Source: Phycisphaerales bacterium
GTDB lineage: Bacteria; Planctomycetota; Phycisphaerae; Phycisphaerales; UBA1924
Length of the DNA: 64,000 bases
Assembly (NCBI GenBank): GCA_020845755.1
Contig: JADLFE010000046.1
Coordinates: 1-64,000, forward strand
Direction of reading: 5' to 3'
Shown here: positions 54,001-62,190 of the stretch, piece by piece
Position numbering within the stretch: the first letter of the stretch is position 1
Layout of the letters: each line of letters starts with the position of its first letter
Program-made: the position numbers and the translations under genes
The notes under the pieces: generated by a model
Databases searched by the model: none
What the model was told of the DNA's origin: nothing
The model's input: only the letters and a program-made list of their open reading frames with translations

Positions 54001-54120
54001 GTCGCGCCGGGAACGTCGTGCCGCCATCAGATCCACGACGGCACAGACACGACCGCGCTTCACCCGCTGCAGTTGCTCGATCAATGTTGGTGTGCTGTGA
54101 AATCGCCTGCATCAGTGTGA
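51022..54120 (+). CDS. FAD-linked oxidase / iron-sulfur fusion (GlcD-GlcF-like, D-2-hydroxyacid dehydrogenase)
   Basis: A 1032-residue protein. Residues 50-300 are the FAD-binding PCMH domain (LPILPRGGGTSLAGQCTNRAVV, then NIGGCIGNNAAGARSIRYG), followed by the FAD-oxidase C-terminal domain with HASVGVLHVRPLLDL and SGEHGDGRVRSPLLEHFYG. After residue 590 come two iron-sulfur motifs (CNGAGVC...GTMCPSY and CLSCKACKTECP), then two cysteine-rich CCG domains (AGCCARVKISMG and DTGCCGMAGSFG). It resembles a fusion of the GlcD and GlcF subunits of glycolate oxidase. The substrate is probably D-lactate, glycolate or D-2-hydroxyglutarate; the electron acceptor is unknown. Confidence 0.9.
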   Translation: MTPPPAAGTTPDAVDRLPVLTESERAAIARELINSVQGDVRFGAHDRMLYATDASLYQVEPIGVVIPADTTDAVRAVEFCAARSLPILPRGGGTSLAGQCTNRAVVIDFSPNCRAILSLDPASRRVRVEPGITVDDLNDAIAKSGLFFAADPATSRHANIGGCIGNNAAGARSIRYGRTSESLIAVDVALANGSRHRLAEGSCAADPTLRAIGTRVCTIIAHHAALIRERFPKTVRRNAGYSLDLILSQMERAAPVHADVNADAMEAWLRAINLAHLVCGSEGTLAVTLGAELALHPIPKARGLAVVAFSSLDDAMDTVNPILATGPTAIELLDDTVIDLARANTEYRRYVDLMPSPCDGALRAILYVEYSAMESRDELPEKFAALQRATPGKAVACHTDAAAMLQAWKLRKAGEPLLHGIPGHRKPLTFVEDNAVPVERLPEFVRRFRAIVESHGTRAAFYAHASVGVLHVRPLLDLHDEADRARMRSIAVQIADLARELGGVMSGEHGDGRVRSPLLEHFYGPHLMNAMREVKLAFDPRNLLNPGNIVAVGGPPAPIESMTTRLRIMPEPSRPQLALPHVDTFYDYTEQHGFDSAVEMCNGAGVCRKKQGGTMCPSYMATLDERHSTRGRGNALRLAITGQLDSNDAVWTDPETINTLDLCLSCKACKTECPSNVDIAKLKAEYTAQRYRTQRPSLGTRMMASLRTLNRLGSLAPAMSNIIAEMWPSRLLAGAIADIDPRRSLPKFSTPLRSLWDSRDASGPANPSAKARNSANAVDPRPHVVLFGDCFTMYNESGIGVAAKRVLESLGYRVSLAEAGCCARVKISMGLLPEAIDEADATLNNLKPHIDDKGVRAILFLEPSCLSAVRDDWLSLKLHSPIELRRTLAKKAMLVEQFIDAAWDTHPNRPAPRPLGPPVLLHAHCHQKSLWGAESSAAALRRAVGARLIVLDTGCCGMAGSFGFTRSRYDLSMKIGELSLFPAVRRAEPGSIIVAPGTSCRHQIHDGTDTTALHPLQLLDQCWCAVKSPASV

Positions 54121-54186
54121 CCATCGCAGCGCGCGTTGCTCGGGCGTGAAACAGCATCCTTAGGGACGTGCTTCCCCGTTGCGTTC

Positions 54187-54456
54187 TCACGCCCCAGACG
54201 CACCGCCCGGTTCCGTCCTTGGGATCTCGCACACTCCGGCCTCTCGCCGCTCCATCGTCAGCGGGTCGTACTCATACAGCACACCCGGCGTTTCGTCCTT
54301 GCATCGCTTGTGCGCGCCGTCGCAGAGGGGAAACTTCTGTGAGACGCCGCACGCGCACAGGGAAATCGGCTTGAGATTGCCCTGCTCGTCGCGTGGAAAC
54401 TGCGACGGATCGAGTCTGACCGAGGCCGCGGCATGGAAAATCACTCGTCGCGCCAT
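54187..54456 (-). CDS. CDGSH iron-sulfur domain protein
   Basis: An 89-residue protein. The motif CACGVSQKFPLCDGAH gives the Cys34, Cys36, Cys45, His49 ligand set of the mitoNEET/CDGSH [2Fe-2S] cluster, in a single-domain form. No membrane anchor is present. GAGGAG precedes the ATG. Bacterial members are thought to act in electron or cluster transfer; the partner is unknown. Confidence 0.88.
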   Translation of the reverse strand: MARRVIFHAAASVRLDPSQFPRDEQGNLKPISLCACGVSQKFPLCDGAHKRCKDETPGVLYEYDPLTMERREAGVCEIPRTEPGGASGA

Positions 54457-54611
54457 TCACTCGCTCCTCACGCCCCGTCCGTCCGTACCACGGGCCGTAT
54501 ATGGATTGCCCCGACCGCCGTGGCGTGACACTTTCCAGACGCCCGCTGCCCCGCTCGCTCTGCTTCTGCGTGTGCCATGCGGCATTGCGCCGTTTGGCGA
54601 TGCGTTCCCGC

Positions 54612-55562
54612 TCACGCAGGGCTTGGCACAGACCTCAGCACCGACCGCACCAGATCGACCACAGGCGTTCCTGTGCGCCCCGCCCCGCCACGTGCGATGA
54701 TCCTGTGCACACACACCGGCTCAACATTCGCGATCACGTCGTCGGGCACGACATAGTCGCGCCCGGCATAGAGCGCCATGGCACGGGCCGCCTGGGCCAG
54801 CGCCAGGGCCCCGCGAGGGGAGAGCCCGAGGTGAATCGCCTCGTGCTTGCGCGTCGCGCCGGCAAACGCGACGATGTACTCGAGGATCGATGTCTCGACC
54901 TTCACCTGGTCGACGCGATCCTGTAACTCGATCACCTGTGCCCGAGTGATGACGGGTTTCAAGTCATGCAGCGTGCCGTTCGCGGGGCGAACATCCAGCA
55001 CGCGCAGTTCGTCCGCCGGCGAGGGATAGCCGACGTTGATCCGCATCAGGAATCGGTCGAGTTGATTCTCGGGGAGCGGGTATGTTCCCTCGAATTCATA
55101 CGGGTTCTGTGTTGCCACGACCATGAACGGGCGCTCGAGTTCGATCGACCGTCCGTCCACCGACACCGTCGCCTCGTTCATCGCCTCCAGCAGCGCCGAC
55201 TGCGTCCGCGGTGGGGTGCGGTTGATCTCGTCGGCCAGCACGATGTTCGCAAAGATCGGACCTGGCTTGAACGTAAACTGCCCTGTCGAGCGATCAAATA
55301 CTGACACGCCGATCACGTCCGAAGGCAGCATGTCCGGGGTCAGTTGGATGCGGGAAAATGTGCAGTCCATGCTCCGGGCCAAGGCCGTCGCAAGCACGGT
55401 CTTGCCCACGCCAGGCACGTCCTCGATCAGGACGTGACCGCGTCCCAGAACACAGCAGATCAGGTGATCGACCGCCTCGCGGCTGCCCAGGAACACCCGC
55501 TGGACGTTGTCTCGCAGGGCGCGAATTCGCTCGGTCGATTCGGTCATACGGGCGTGCGTCAT
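54612..55562 (-). CDS. MoxR-family AAA+ ATPase
   Basis: A 316-residue AAA ATPase. Walker A is EDVPGVGKT, Walker B NIVLADEINRTPPRTQSALLEAM, sensor 1 VVATQNP, and the C-terminal lid has SPRGALALAQAARA, all MoxR features. The start at 55562 has GAGGA 7 bases upstream. MoxR proteins are chaperone-like and often neighbour a DUF58 protein; none is here. TATACT about 35 bases upstream may be its -10. Confidence 0.92.
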   Translation of the reverse strand: MTHARMTESTERIRALRDNVQRVFLGSREAVDHLICCVLGRGHVLIEDVPGVGKTVLATALARSMDCTFSRIQLTPDMLPSDVIGVSVFDRSTGQFTFKPGPIFANIVLADEINRTPPRTQSALLEAMNEATVSVDGRSIELERPFMVVATQNPYEFEGTYPLPENQLDRFLMRINVGYPSPADELRVLDVRPANGTLHDLKPVITRAQVIELQDRVDQVKVETSILEYIVAFAGATRKHEAIHLGLSPRGALALAQAARAMALYAGRDYVVPDDVIANVEPVCVHRIIARGGAGRTGTPVVDLVRSVLRSVPSPA

Positions 55563-55640
55563 CCAGCGTCCTCGGGTATTCTGTTCCTGCCTCGCGGGGA
55601 GTATACGGCCGCCCTGCAACGCGGAAGGACGTCCGAACCG

Positions 55641-56630
55641 TTGAACAACGACGGGTCAGCACATCCAGGGCAACTGTCCGATCAATCCTTGCGCCCGGAT
55701 TCCATTGCGCGCGAATTGACCGGCGATCTCCACTGCGCCAAGTGCGGCTACAACCTCAAGGGCCTCTCCGTCCGCTCCATCTGCCCCGAATGTGGCCTGG
55801 CGATCCCCGCCACCCTCCTGGCCAAGGTCGATCCACACGCCGCGGAACTCAAACCCATCATCTGGCGAGTCCCAATCGCCCTGGGCCTGGTCGTCTGGGC
55901 TGCCGCGGGCTTGCTTGCCGCCTGTATCCTGTGGCTGCTCAGGACCGAGGACCTTGCGACCCTCTTCGGCGTTACCTCGCCGATCTCGGAGGGCGTTACC
56001 CGACGCCTTGGCGAACTCGCGGTCACTCTGGTTGCAATCTCGGGCCTCGGCGCGATCGCGTTCATCCGCCCTCACGCGGGAATCCCAGGGCGACAGATTT
56101 TCTTCGCGGCCATGGGTGTCATCGCGTACGTCCCGATGGTTCTCGCGCTGCAGCGCCTGGTGTTGGTGTTCAACATAGCGATCCCCACGCCGTATTTCGG
56201 CGCTTCGCCGGTCTCTGCGACGCGCGTGCTCCTGCGCCTGGCGATCGGCGCCTGCCTCATCGTCATCGCGCTGGGTGTCCGTCCGAACGCCCGCCTTCTC
56301 GTCGCCCGCTCCATGCTCCTCCGCTCGGGCAAGGTTGACCGACAAACGCTTTACGGCTTCGCTGGCGCGGTGGGCGTCGCCATGCTCGGCGACCTCATCC
56401 ACCTTGCCAGCACCATGGGCATCGGCTCGCTGGGCTCCATCGCCCGTCTCGCCGGCACCGCCCTCATCGGCGTCGGCTCGCTCCTCACCACATTCGGCCT
56501 GCTCGGGCTTTTTATCGACGGCGTACGCATCCTCCCGGCCATCATCGCCACACCCATCTCCGAACAGGACGTGCTCGGCCCGCGTACCGCCCATGAGTTC
56601 AAACACCACGAGCCGCGCCAGCGTCACTGA
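55641..56630 (+). CDS. zinc-ribbon polytopic membrane protein
   Basis: A 329-residue protein with TTG start preceded by GGAAGGA. The N-terminal 45 residues hold a zinc-ribbon of the form CAKCGYNLKG...CPECG, a module found at the start of many planctomycete membrane proteins. Seven or so hydrophobic helices follow. No further domain is recognised. It is divergent from moxR. Confidence 0.75.
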   Translation: MNNDGSAHPGQLSDQSLRPDSIARELTGDLHCAKCGYNLKGLSVRSICPECGLAIPATLLAKVDPHAAELKPIIWRVPIALGLVVWAAAGLLAACILWLLRTEDLATLFGVTSPISEGVTRRLGELAVTLVAISGLGAIAFIRPHAGIPGRQIFFAAMGVIAYVPMVLALQRLVLVFNIAIPTPYFGASPVSATRVLLRLAIGACLIVIALGVRPNARLLVARSMLLRSGKVDRQTLYGFAGAVGVAMLGDLIHLASTMGIGSLGSIARLAGTALIGVGSLLTTFGLLGLFIDGVRILPAIIATPISEQDVLGPRTAHEFKHHEPRQRH

Positions 56631-56655
56631 CAACCTCGGCAGGGCCACGTTCGCC

Positions 56656-57063
56656 ATGACCCCACGACAGCAGCGAGAGTTTGATGACATTCTCCAGAGG
56701 GTGATCGACTCGCTCCCCGAGCACATCGCGGAATTGCTCGACGAGGTTCCCGTCATTGTCCAAGACCGCCCCTCGCCCGACCAACTCCGAGACCTCGATA
56801 TCGACCCCGCCGACGAAGACGAAGTGCTCTCGCTCTGCGGCCTGCACACCGGCATTCCAAACACCGACCGCTCCGTCGACGCCGCCGACATGCCCAGCGA
56901 CATCCACCTCTTCCGCGATGGAATCCTCGACCTCGTCGGCGGCTGGGATGTGCCCGATGCCCGGGAGCTGCTCGAAGAGGAAATCCGGATCACGCTCCTG
57001 CACGAAATCGGGCATCAGTTCGGCCTCGACGAGGATGACCTGGATCGCCTCGGCTACGCATGA
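56656..57063 (+). CDS. zincin-like metallopeptidase family protein (DUF1025 type)
   Basis: A 135-residue minimal zincin. The metal motif HEIGH (116-120) lies in LLHEIGHQFGLDEDDLDRLGY, and the helical N-terminus (FDDILQRVIDSLPEHIAELL) matches this small acidic family. Its role is unknown. The start at 56656 matches the family length; an in-frame ATG at 56593 would overlap the previous gene. Confidence 0.85.
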   Translation: MTPRQQREFDDILQRVIDSLPEHIAELLDEVPVIVQDRPSPDQLRDLDIDPADEDEVLSLCGLHTGIPNTDRSVDAADMPSDIHLFRDGILDLVGGWDVPDARELLEEEIRITLLHEIGHQFGLDEDDLDRLGYA

Positions 57064-57097
57064 TCGGCCCTGTGCATCCCCGGCTCCCGCTCGCCGG

Positions 57098-57103
57098 TAC
57101 CAT
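57098..57103 (+). promoter_or_regulatory. -10-like hexamer TACCAT upstream of sppA
   Basis: TACCAT stands 36 bases before the sppA ATG. A good ribosome site (GGAGGT) follows, so this transcript has a normal short leader. Confidence 0.35.
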
Positions 57104-57139
57104 TCTTGTTCGATTCCCGGTTGCTCCTGGAGGTATCTG

Positions 57140-58939
57140 ATGAAGCGTCGCCTGCTGTCCGCTGCCCTGCTTTCCCTGGCCTCGATCGTGCCCATGTCGC
57201 TGGCGCAGCCCGCGGATGGCACCAAGTCGGGCCCGCGGGTCGTGACGCTCGATATTGAGGGCGCGATGCCGGAGCGCCCCGGCGCGATGGACTGGCTGAT
57301 GGAGGGTGACGCGGAACCCACGCTGCGCGAGGTCATCAACGCGCTGCACGACGCCGCGACCTCGGACAAGATCGACGCGATCCTGGTCCGCCTCAAGGAC
57401 CCCGAACTGAAAGTCTCGCAGATCGAAGAGTTGGGGGCTGCGATCGGGCGCGTCCGGGCCGCGGGCAAGAAAGTGATCGTTTTCGGCGAGGCGTACGGCA
57501 ACACGGAATTGCTGCTCGGCTCCTACACCGACCGCGTGATCGCGCAGGCCGGTGGGCCGCTATCGATGCCCGGAATGTACATGGAAGAGATGTTCCTGGC
57601 CGACACGCTTGCCTGGGCGGGACTCAAGGCAGACATGGTGCAGATCGGCGACTACAAGGGTGCCTCGGAGCAGATGGGGCGTGCAGCCCCAAGCCCTCAG
57701 TGGGACAAGAACATCAACCAACTCCTCGACTCGCAGTACGCGAACCTACGCGAGCAGATGAAGCGCGGCCGCAAACTCACGGACCAGCAACTCGACGCCG
57801 CGATGGAAACCTCGTGGATGATCCACGCAGAGCAGGCGACGTCGCTCGGGCTGGTGGACAGCGTCGTTGATCTCCCGAATCTATCCGATGATCTTGCCAA
57901 GCACCTCGGCGGCACCGTCGCCTGGTCCGGCGGGCTCATCAAGAAGCACTCGAGTGATCTGGCAATGGACAACCCCTTCGCCATCCTTCAGAAACTCTCG
58001 CAGAAGCCCAAGACCTCGCCCGACGGCACTGCGATCGCCGTCCTTCACATCGACGGCGTCATCGTCGACGGCGACAGTTCCTCGGGCGGACTTTTTGGCG
58101 GCGAAACGAACGTCGGCAGCCGCACCATCCGCAACGCCATCGAAGACATCCTCGAAGACGACAACTTCAAGGGGTGCATCGTCCGCATCGATTCGCCCGG
58201 TGGTTCTGCGACCGCCAGCGAGGTGATGTGGCAGGGCCTGCGCCGCCTGGCCGCCAAGAAGCCCGTGTGGGTCAGCGTTGGTTCCATGGCCGCGTCCGGC
58301 GGGTACTACTGCGCGGTAGCAGCCGACAAGATCTACGTGAACCCCTCGAGCATCGTGGGCTCGATCGGCGTGGTCGGCGGGAAGATCGCGATGCAGGGCC
58401 TGTACGAGAAGGTCAAGGTTAATGTCGTGACACGCTCGCGCGGCCCGCGCGCCGCCATGTTCCGCTCCACGGCGCCTTGGTCCCCCGAAGAGATCGAACT
58501 TGTCCGCGGCAAGATGAAGGAGACGTACGACCTGTTCACCTCGCGCGTCACCGCGGGACGAAGGGGCATCGATCTCGGAATGACCGCCGAAGGACGCCTC
58601 TTCTCGGGCTCATCCGCCGTGGGTCTGAAGATGGCCGACAAGGTCGGAGGACTTTCCGACGCGATCGCGGACATGGCCGATTCGCTCTCGATCTCTGAGT
58701 ACGAGGTGATGGACCTGCCCGGGCCCAAGCCTCTGGAAGAAGTGATCCGCGACGCGATGAAGGGCTTTGCATCCGCGCCGATCGGCGGGAAAGCGGCGAT
58801 GGATCCGATCGCAAAGGTGGCGAGTGAGATCGTCGGCCCGCACGCGTGGCCGGCGCTCCGCGACGGGATGAACGCGATGCTGCTGCTGCGTGAGCAACCG
58901 GTCATCCTCATGACACCCAGCGTGATCGTGGCCCACTAA
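57140..58939 (+). CDS. sppA: signal peptide peptidase SppA, long two-domain form
   Basis: A 599-residue serine protease with a signal peptide or anchor (LLSAALLSLASIVPMSLA). Two S49 domains are present: the first around 60-250 supplies the general-base Lys173 (GDYKGASEQ), the second around 295-500 the nucleophile Ser386 (SMAASGGYY). This is the arrangement of the E. coli 67-kDa enzyme that degrades cleaved signal peptides. GGAGGT precedes the ATG. It is convergent with the coiled-coil protein gene, 10 bases apart. Confidence 0.93.
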   Translation: MKRRLLSAALLSLASIVPMSLAQPADGTKSGPRVVTLDIEGAMPERPGAMDWLMEGDAEPTLREVINALHDAATSDKIDAILVRLKDPELKVSQIEELGAAIGRVRAAGKKVIVFGEAYGNTELLLGSYTDRVIAQAGGPLSMPGMYMEEMFLADTLAWAGLKADMVQIGDYKGASEQMGRAAPSPQWDKNINQLLDSQYANLREQMKRGRKLTDQQLDAAMETSWMIHAEQATSLGLVDSVVDLPNLSDDLAKHLGGTVAWSGGLIKKHSSDLAMDNPFAILQKLSQKPKTSPDGTAIAVLHIDGVIVDGDSSSGGLFGGETNVGSRTIRNAIEDILEDDNFKGCIVRIDSPGGSATASEVMWQGLRRLAAKKPVWVSVGSMAASGGYYCAVAADKIYVNPSSIVGSIGVVGGKIAMQGLYEKVKVNVVTRSRGPRAAMFRSTAPWSPEEIELVRGKMKETYDLFTSRVTAGRRGIDLGMTAEGRLFSGSSAVGLKMADKVGGLSDAIADMADSLSISEYEVMDLPGPKPLEEVIRDAMKGFASAPIGGKAAMDPIAKVASEIVGPHAWPALRDGMNAMLLLREQPVILMTPSVIVAH

Positions 58940-58949
58940 CGCGGTATCG

Positions 58950-59915
58950 CTATCGATCGCCCGGCTTCCGGTCAACCTCTCGCAGATCGCCCATCCAGCG
59001 GTCTACCTCGTCGCTGATGCGTTGATCACGCTTGGTGCGCATGTCGTCGATCTCTTGCTTGGCTTCGCCGATGCGGTGCTCGAGCATCTTGAGTTCTTGC
59101 TCGCGGAGCGCGGCCCGGGCGTCGTACTGGTCCGAGACCGCATCGTTGATCGCCTCGCGCGCCTGCCGCTTTTCGTCCTCGGTCGCGTTCTTGTCGCGGA
59201 GTTTCATGCGCCAGGAACGGGCGGTTTCCTGCAGTGTCATGGTCGCGCGGACGTCCTCAACCTTGAGTTTGAAGAGTTCTGGCTGGGAGTGCTCGGTTGC
59301 CTCCAATTCACGGAACTTGGGCGCGAGCCTGTTCAGCAGGCCTTCGGCGACCTGAGGATTGTCCTTCATCGCTTCGTGGAATCGGCTGCCGATCCGCGGC
59401 ATGTTCTTATCGAGGAACTTGAGCAGGCGGTCGCGGTCTTCGGGCGTGAGGGCGCGGTCGCCCTTGGGCCCGGGACCCTGTGGACCGCGAGGAGGATTAC
59501 CGGGTTCGCCGCGCGGCGAATCGACGGGACGATCAAGGCCCGGGGCATCGTCACGGGCGCCCCGACGCAGGCGATCGCGGAATCGCCCGGGCATGATCTC
59601 ACGCCGGATGTCGGCGGGGTCGCCGCCGTCGTTGAGTCGGGCGATGGCCTGTTCGAGGCGGGCTTGCGTCCGTTTCGTCTCTTCGAGGCGGCGCGTCAGG
59701 TCTTCCTTGAGTTTGTCGCGGTCGACCGGTGGCTGCTCGGTCGCGTCGCGATCGCCCGGAAGCGGGCGGTCTTGTAGCCCGGGTTGCACGGCTTGCTCCG
59801 GATTGCGTTCCCGATTCTGCTGACGCTCCTGGCGGCGTTCGGGCTGGGCACAGGCAGCACCCACAAGGAGCAGCGAGATCGTCGCGGCAACGAGCCTTCC
59901 ATGTGACTTGTTCAT
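58950..59915 (-). CDS. periplasmic coiled-coil protein (third gene of ECF cluster)
   Basis: A 321-residue exported protein. The signal peptide ends near VGAACAQ. The mature part is strongly charged: an Arg/Gln/Pro-rich start, a coiled coil (LTRRLEETKRTQARLEQAIARLND), a proline-rich linker and a long Glu/Arg/Lys helical C-terminus. It recalls Spy/CpxP or heavy-metal-resistance periplasmic proteins by composition only. It follows an anti-sigma-like gene, so it may be a regulated or sensor component. Confidence 0.7.
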   Translation of the reverse strand: MNKSHGRLVAATISLLLVGAACAQPERRQERQQNRERNPEQAVQPGLQDRPLPGDRDATEQPPVDRDKLKEDLTRRLEETKRTQARLEQAIARLNDGGDPADIRREIMPGRFRDRLRRGARDDAPGLDRPVDSPRGEPGNPPRGPQGPGPKGDRALTPEDRDRLLKFLDKNMPRIGSRFHEAMKDNPQVAEGLLNRLAPKFRELEATEHSQPELFKLKVEDVRATMTLQETARSWRMKLRDKNATEDEKRQAREAINDAVSDQYDARAALREQELKMLEHRIGEAKQEIDDMRTKRDQRISDEVDRWMGDLREVDRKPGDR

Positions 59916-59968
59916 TGCGGTTCCCCCAACCAAACACCCGCCCGGTTCAGGCGTTGAATCCCGGCCCC

Positions 59969-60457
59969 TTACAGCGATGTCTCTTCGATGACGTCCAGCC
60001 ATTCCTGGCTGGCCGAAGTTTGTCCAAAGTTCAGCGTGTCGGCGTCGAGTTTGTCCAGTTCGTCGGCCACGCTCGCGTCGGCGAAGGACGCAGTGGTGAT
60101 GATCGCGTCGATGTCTTCTTCGAGGGCGGCCATGGCGGGCGAGGACTGAACCGTCGGCACCGCGGGGCGCACGGCCAGCCACGCCGCCCCGCCGCAGGCC
60201 ATGACCGCGATCGCCGCGGCGATACGCAAACTCCATGAGAACGACCTGACACGCGTGATGACGCGCGCGTCATCAGCAACGCCCGATTTGGCAAGCAACG
60301 CCTGCGTCGAGGCGAGCACCCGGCTTTCCAATGTCGATGGGGCGCTCAACCGATCGGCCTGTCCGATCTGGTCGAGGGCTGATTCAATCATTCGGTCGGC
60401 CGGATCTGGACCCGAATCGCCGGTGAACCGCAGTTGATTGTTCGAGTCGTTGTTCAT
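59969..60457 (-). CDS. putative anti-sigma factor (single-pass membrane protein)
   Basis: A 162-residue protein whose ATG overlaps the sigma stop by 4 bases. The N-terminal 75 residues are cytoplasmic and helical; one membrane helix is at about 79-97 (IAAAIAVMACGGAAWLAVR); the last 65 residues are periplasmic and acidic. Position directly after an ECF sigma gene makes an anti-sigma role likely. The zinc-type HxxxCxxC motif is not present. Confidence 0.65.
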   Translation of the reverse strand: MNNDSNNQLRFTGDSGPDPADRMIESALDQIGQADRLSAPSTLESRVLASTQALLAKSGVADDARVITRVRSFSWSLRIAAAIAVMACGGAAWLAVRPAVPTVQSSPAMAALEEDIDAIITTASFADASVADELDKLDADTLNFGQTSASQEWLDVIEETSL

Positions 60458-61143
60458 GATTCGATCCCACCCCCCGTGGAGTCTTCCATCGATTCGTCGT
60501 GTCCGATGGGCGAGGTGATGCCCGCCGCGTCCAGGAAGTTCCGGAGTTTCTTGAGCGCCCTGTGGTGTCTTGCCAAGAGCGTTCCGAGCGGTTCGTTCAG
60601 AATCTCGGTCATCTCCTTGAAGGAGAGTCCCGCGTGGTGACGCAGTTCGATGACCTCGCGGTCGGCGTCAGACAGTTCGCCAAGGCCTTGACGGAGTTTG
60701 CCGAGTATGTCGGGGCCAAGCCCGCGGGAAGGCGTGGGGGCCGCAAGGATTGGAGCGACGTTGCTCTCCAGAGACACGCCGGCCCGTTTGGCACGCCGGG
60801 CCTCGTCTCGGACGCGGTTCATGGTGATACGGAACAGCCATGGTTCGAACTTGCCTTGTTCGCTGTAGCCGCCCGTGCCCAGCGTGCTGGCGACGGTCGC
60901 GAAGACGGATTGGGTGATTTCTTCGGCCAAGACCGCATCCCCGCAACGGCTCTTGGCCAGCGCGAACACGCGTCGCGCGTACAAGTCGATGATCGACCGC
61001 CAAGCGTCGTTGTCGCCCGCGGATGCGCACGCCAGCAGGTCGGCCAACCGTTCGCCCGCGTCAGGTTCTCGGTCGTCTCGGCTCGCCACGCGTGTCATCC
61101 ATGGGTCAAACGACGATCCCGGCGTCTCATTGCTTCGTACCAC
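60454..61143 (-). CDS. ECF-type RNA polymerase sigma factor
   Basis: A 229-residue sigma factor. Region 2 includes AWRSIIDLYARRVFALAKSRCGDAVLAEEITQSVF and FEPWLFRITMNRVRDEARR; region 4 is LGELSDADREVIELRHHAGLSFKEMTEILNEPLGTLLARHHRALKKLR, with the helix-turn-helix. It has a GTG start with AAGG upstream; an in-frame ATG at 61098 is possible. It is followed by the putative anti-sigma gene and the coiled-coil gene. Confidence 0.9.
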   Translation of the reverse strand: MVRSNETPGSSFDPWMTRVASRDDREPDAGERLADLLACASAGDNDAWRSIIDLYARRVFALAKSRCGDAVLAEEITQSVFATVASTLGTGGYSEQGKFEPWLFRITMNRVRDEARRAKRAGVSLESNVAPILAAPTPSRGLGPDILGKLRQGLGELSDADREVIELRHHAGLSFKEMTEILNEPLGTLLARHHRALKKLRNFLDAAGITSPIGHDESMEDSTGGGIES

Positions 61144-61175
61144 GTGCCTTGCCGAGAAGTGTTAGGATTCCGCTC

Positions 61176-61496
61176 ATGCCAGATCTCGTTTATTCCGTCT
61201 GTGCCACCCTTCCCGGGGAAGCCCTGGTTCAGGCCTACATCGCCTGGCTGACAGAGGGACACCCTAGTCATATCGAGCAGGTTGTGCAGGGCGGGGCTAT
61301 CGAGGGCTCGGCGTGGCGAGAGGTGGGGGCGGCTGGGCCGCCCCGCGTCATGGCGAGATATGTCTTCCCGAGCCGGGAGGCGTATGACCGATACGTCCGG
61401 GAAGTAGCCCCATCGCTCAGGGCCGACGGTTTGGCGAAATTCGGACCTCAGGCCGGCGTTGTGATGGTGCGGAGCGTATCGGAAGTGCAAGCGTGA
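61176..61496 (+). CDS. DUF4286 family protein
   Basis: A 106-residue soluble protein with a dimeric ferredoxin-like (ABM/EthD-like) pattern: VYSVCATLPGEALVQAYIAWLTEGHP at the start and ARYVFPSREAYDRYVREVAPSLRADGL near the end, as in DUF4286. TAGGAT lies 7 bases before the ATG, hinting at leaderless transcription. Function unknown. Confidence 0.78.
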   Translation: MPDLVYSVCATLPGEALVQAYIAWLTEGHPSHIEQVVQGGAIEGSAWREVGAAGPPRVMARYVFPSREAYDRYVREVAPSLRADGLAKFGPQAGVVMVRSVSEVQA

Positions 61497-61506
61497 GCCC
61501 GAAGGC

Positions 61507-62190
61507 ATGGCTCGTGGGCTGTTCGCGTTTGGGGTTCCCCGTGTGATGCAACTCTCCGATGAACAACTCTTCGACTATTACCGGCGGGGAGAGGACTCCG
61601 CGCTCCGGCAATTGATCGAACGCCATCAGGAAGAACTTGTGCGGTTCCTATACCGGCTCATGGGCGATCGCGCCGGGGCCCAGGACGCGTTCCAAGAAGC
61701 GTTCCTGCAGGTCCACCTCTCGGCGGACTCGTTCGACAGTTCTCGGAAGTTTCGTCCATGGTTGTTCACGATCGCGGCGAACAAAGCACGGGACATGCTG
61801 CGTAAGAGGGGACGCCGTCCCATGCTCGACCTGTCTGCTCCGGTCGCTTCACGATCGGGCGGCGGGGGTGAGGACGGCGGAGGAACGACGTACATCGATC
61901 TGTTGGAGGTGGATATCCCGGCGCCCGACGCCGCCATGGATGCCCAGGAACGGGATACCCAAGTGCAACGGGTGCTGGCTGAGATGCCGCTCCCGCTCCG
62001 AGAAATCCTGCTCCTGGCCTACTTCCAGCGACTGAGTTACGCCCAGATCGCGGACGACCTTGGGATTCCGCTCGGGACGGTGAAGTCGAGGCTCCATGCA
62101 GCGGTGGCGGCGTTTGGCAAGAAGTGGATGGCACTCGCGGCCGGCGGCTCTGGAAGAGCCAATGGCGACAGGGAGAACCGTGAGGGATGA
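61507..62190 (+). CDS. ECF-type RNA polymerase sigma factor
   Basis: A 227-residue sigma factor. Region 2 has ALRQLIERHQEELVRFLYRLMGDRAGAQDAFQEAFLQVH and FRPWLFTIAANKARDMLRKR. A Gly-rich linker of about 35 residues separates it from region 4 (LPLREILLLAYFQRLSYAQIADDLGIPLGTVKSRLHAAV). The ATG at 61546 would give a start closer to the family norm. Its stop overlaps the next gene by 4 bases, so it is paired with that membrane protein. Confidence 0.9.
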   Translation: MARGLFAFGVPRVMQLSDEQLFDYYRRGEDSALRQLIERHQEELVRFLYRLMGDRAGAQDAFQEAFLQVHLSADSFDSSRKFRPWLFTIAANKARDMLRKRGRRPMLDLSAPVASRSGGGGEDGGGTTYIDLLEVDIPAPDAAMDAQERDTQVQRVLAEMPLPLREILLLAYFQRLSYAQIADDLGIPLGTVKSRLHAAVAAFGKKWMALAAGGSGRANGDRENREG

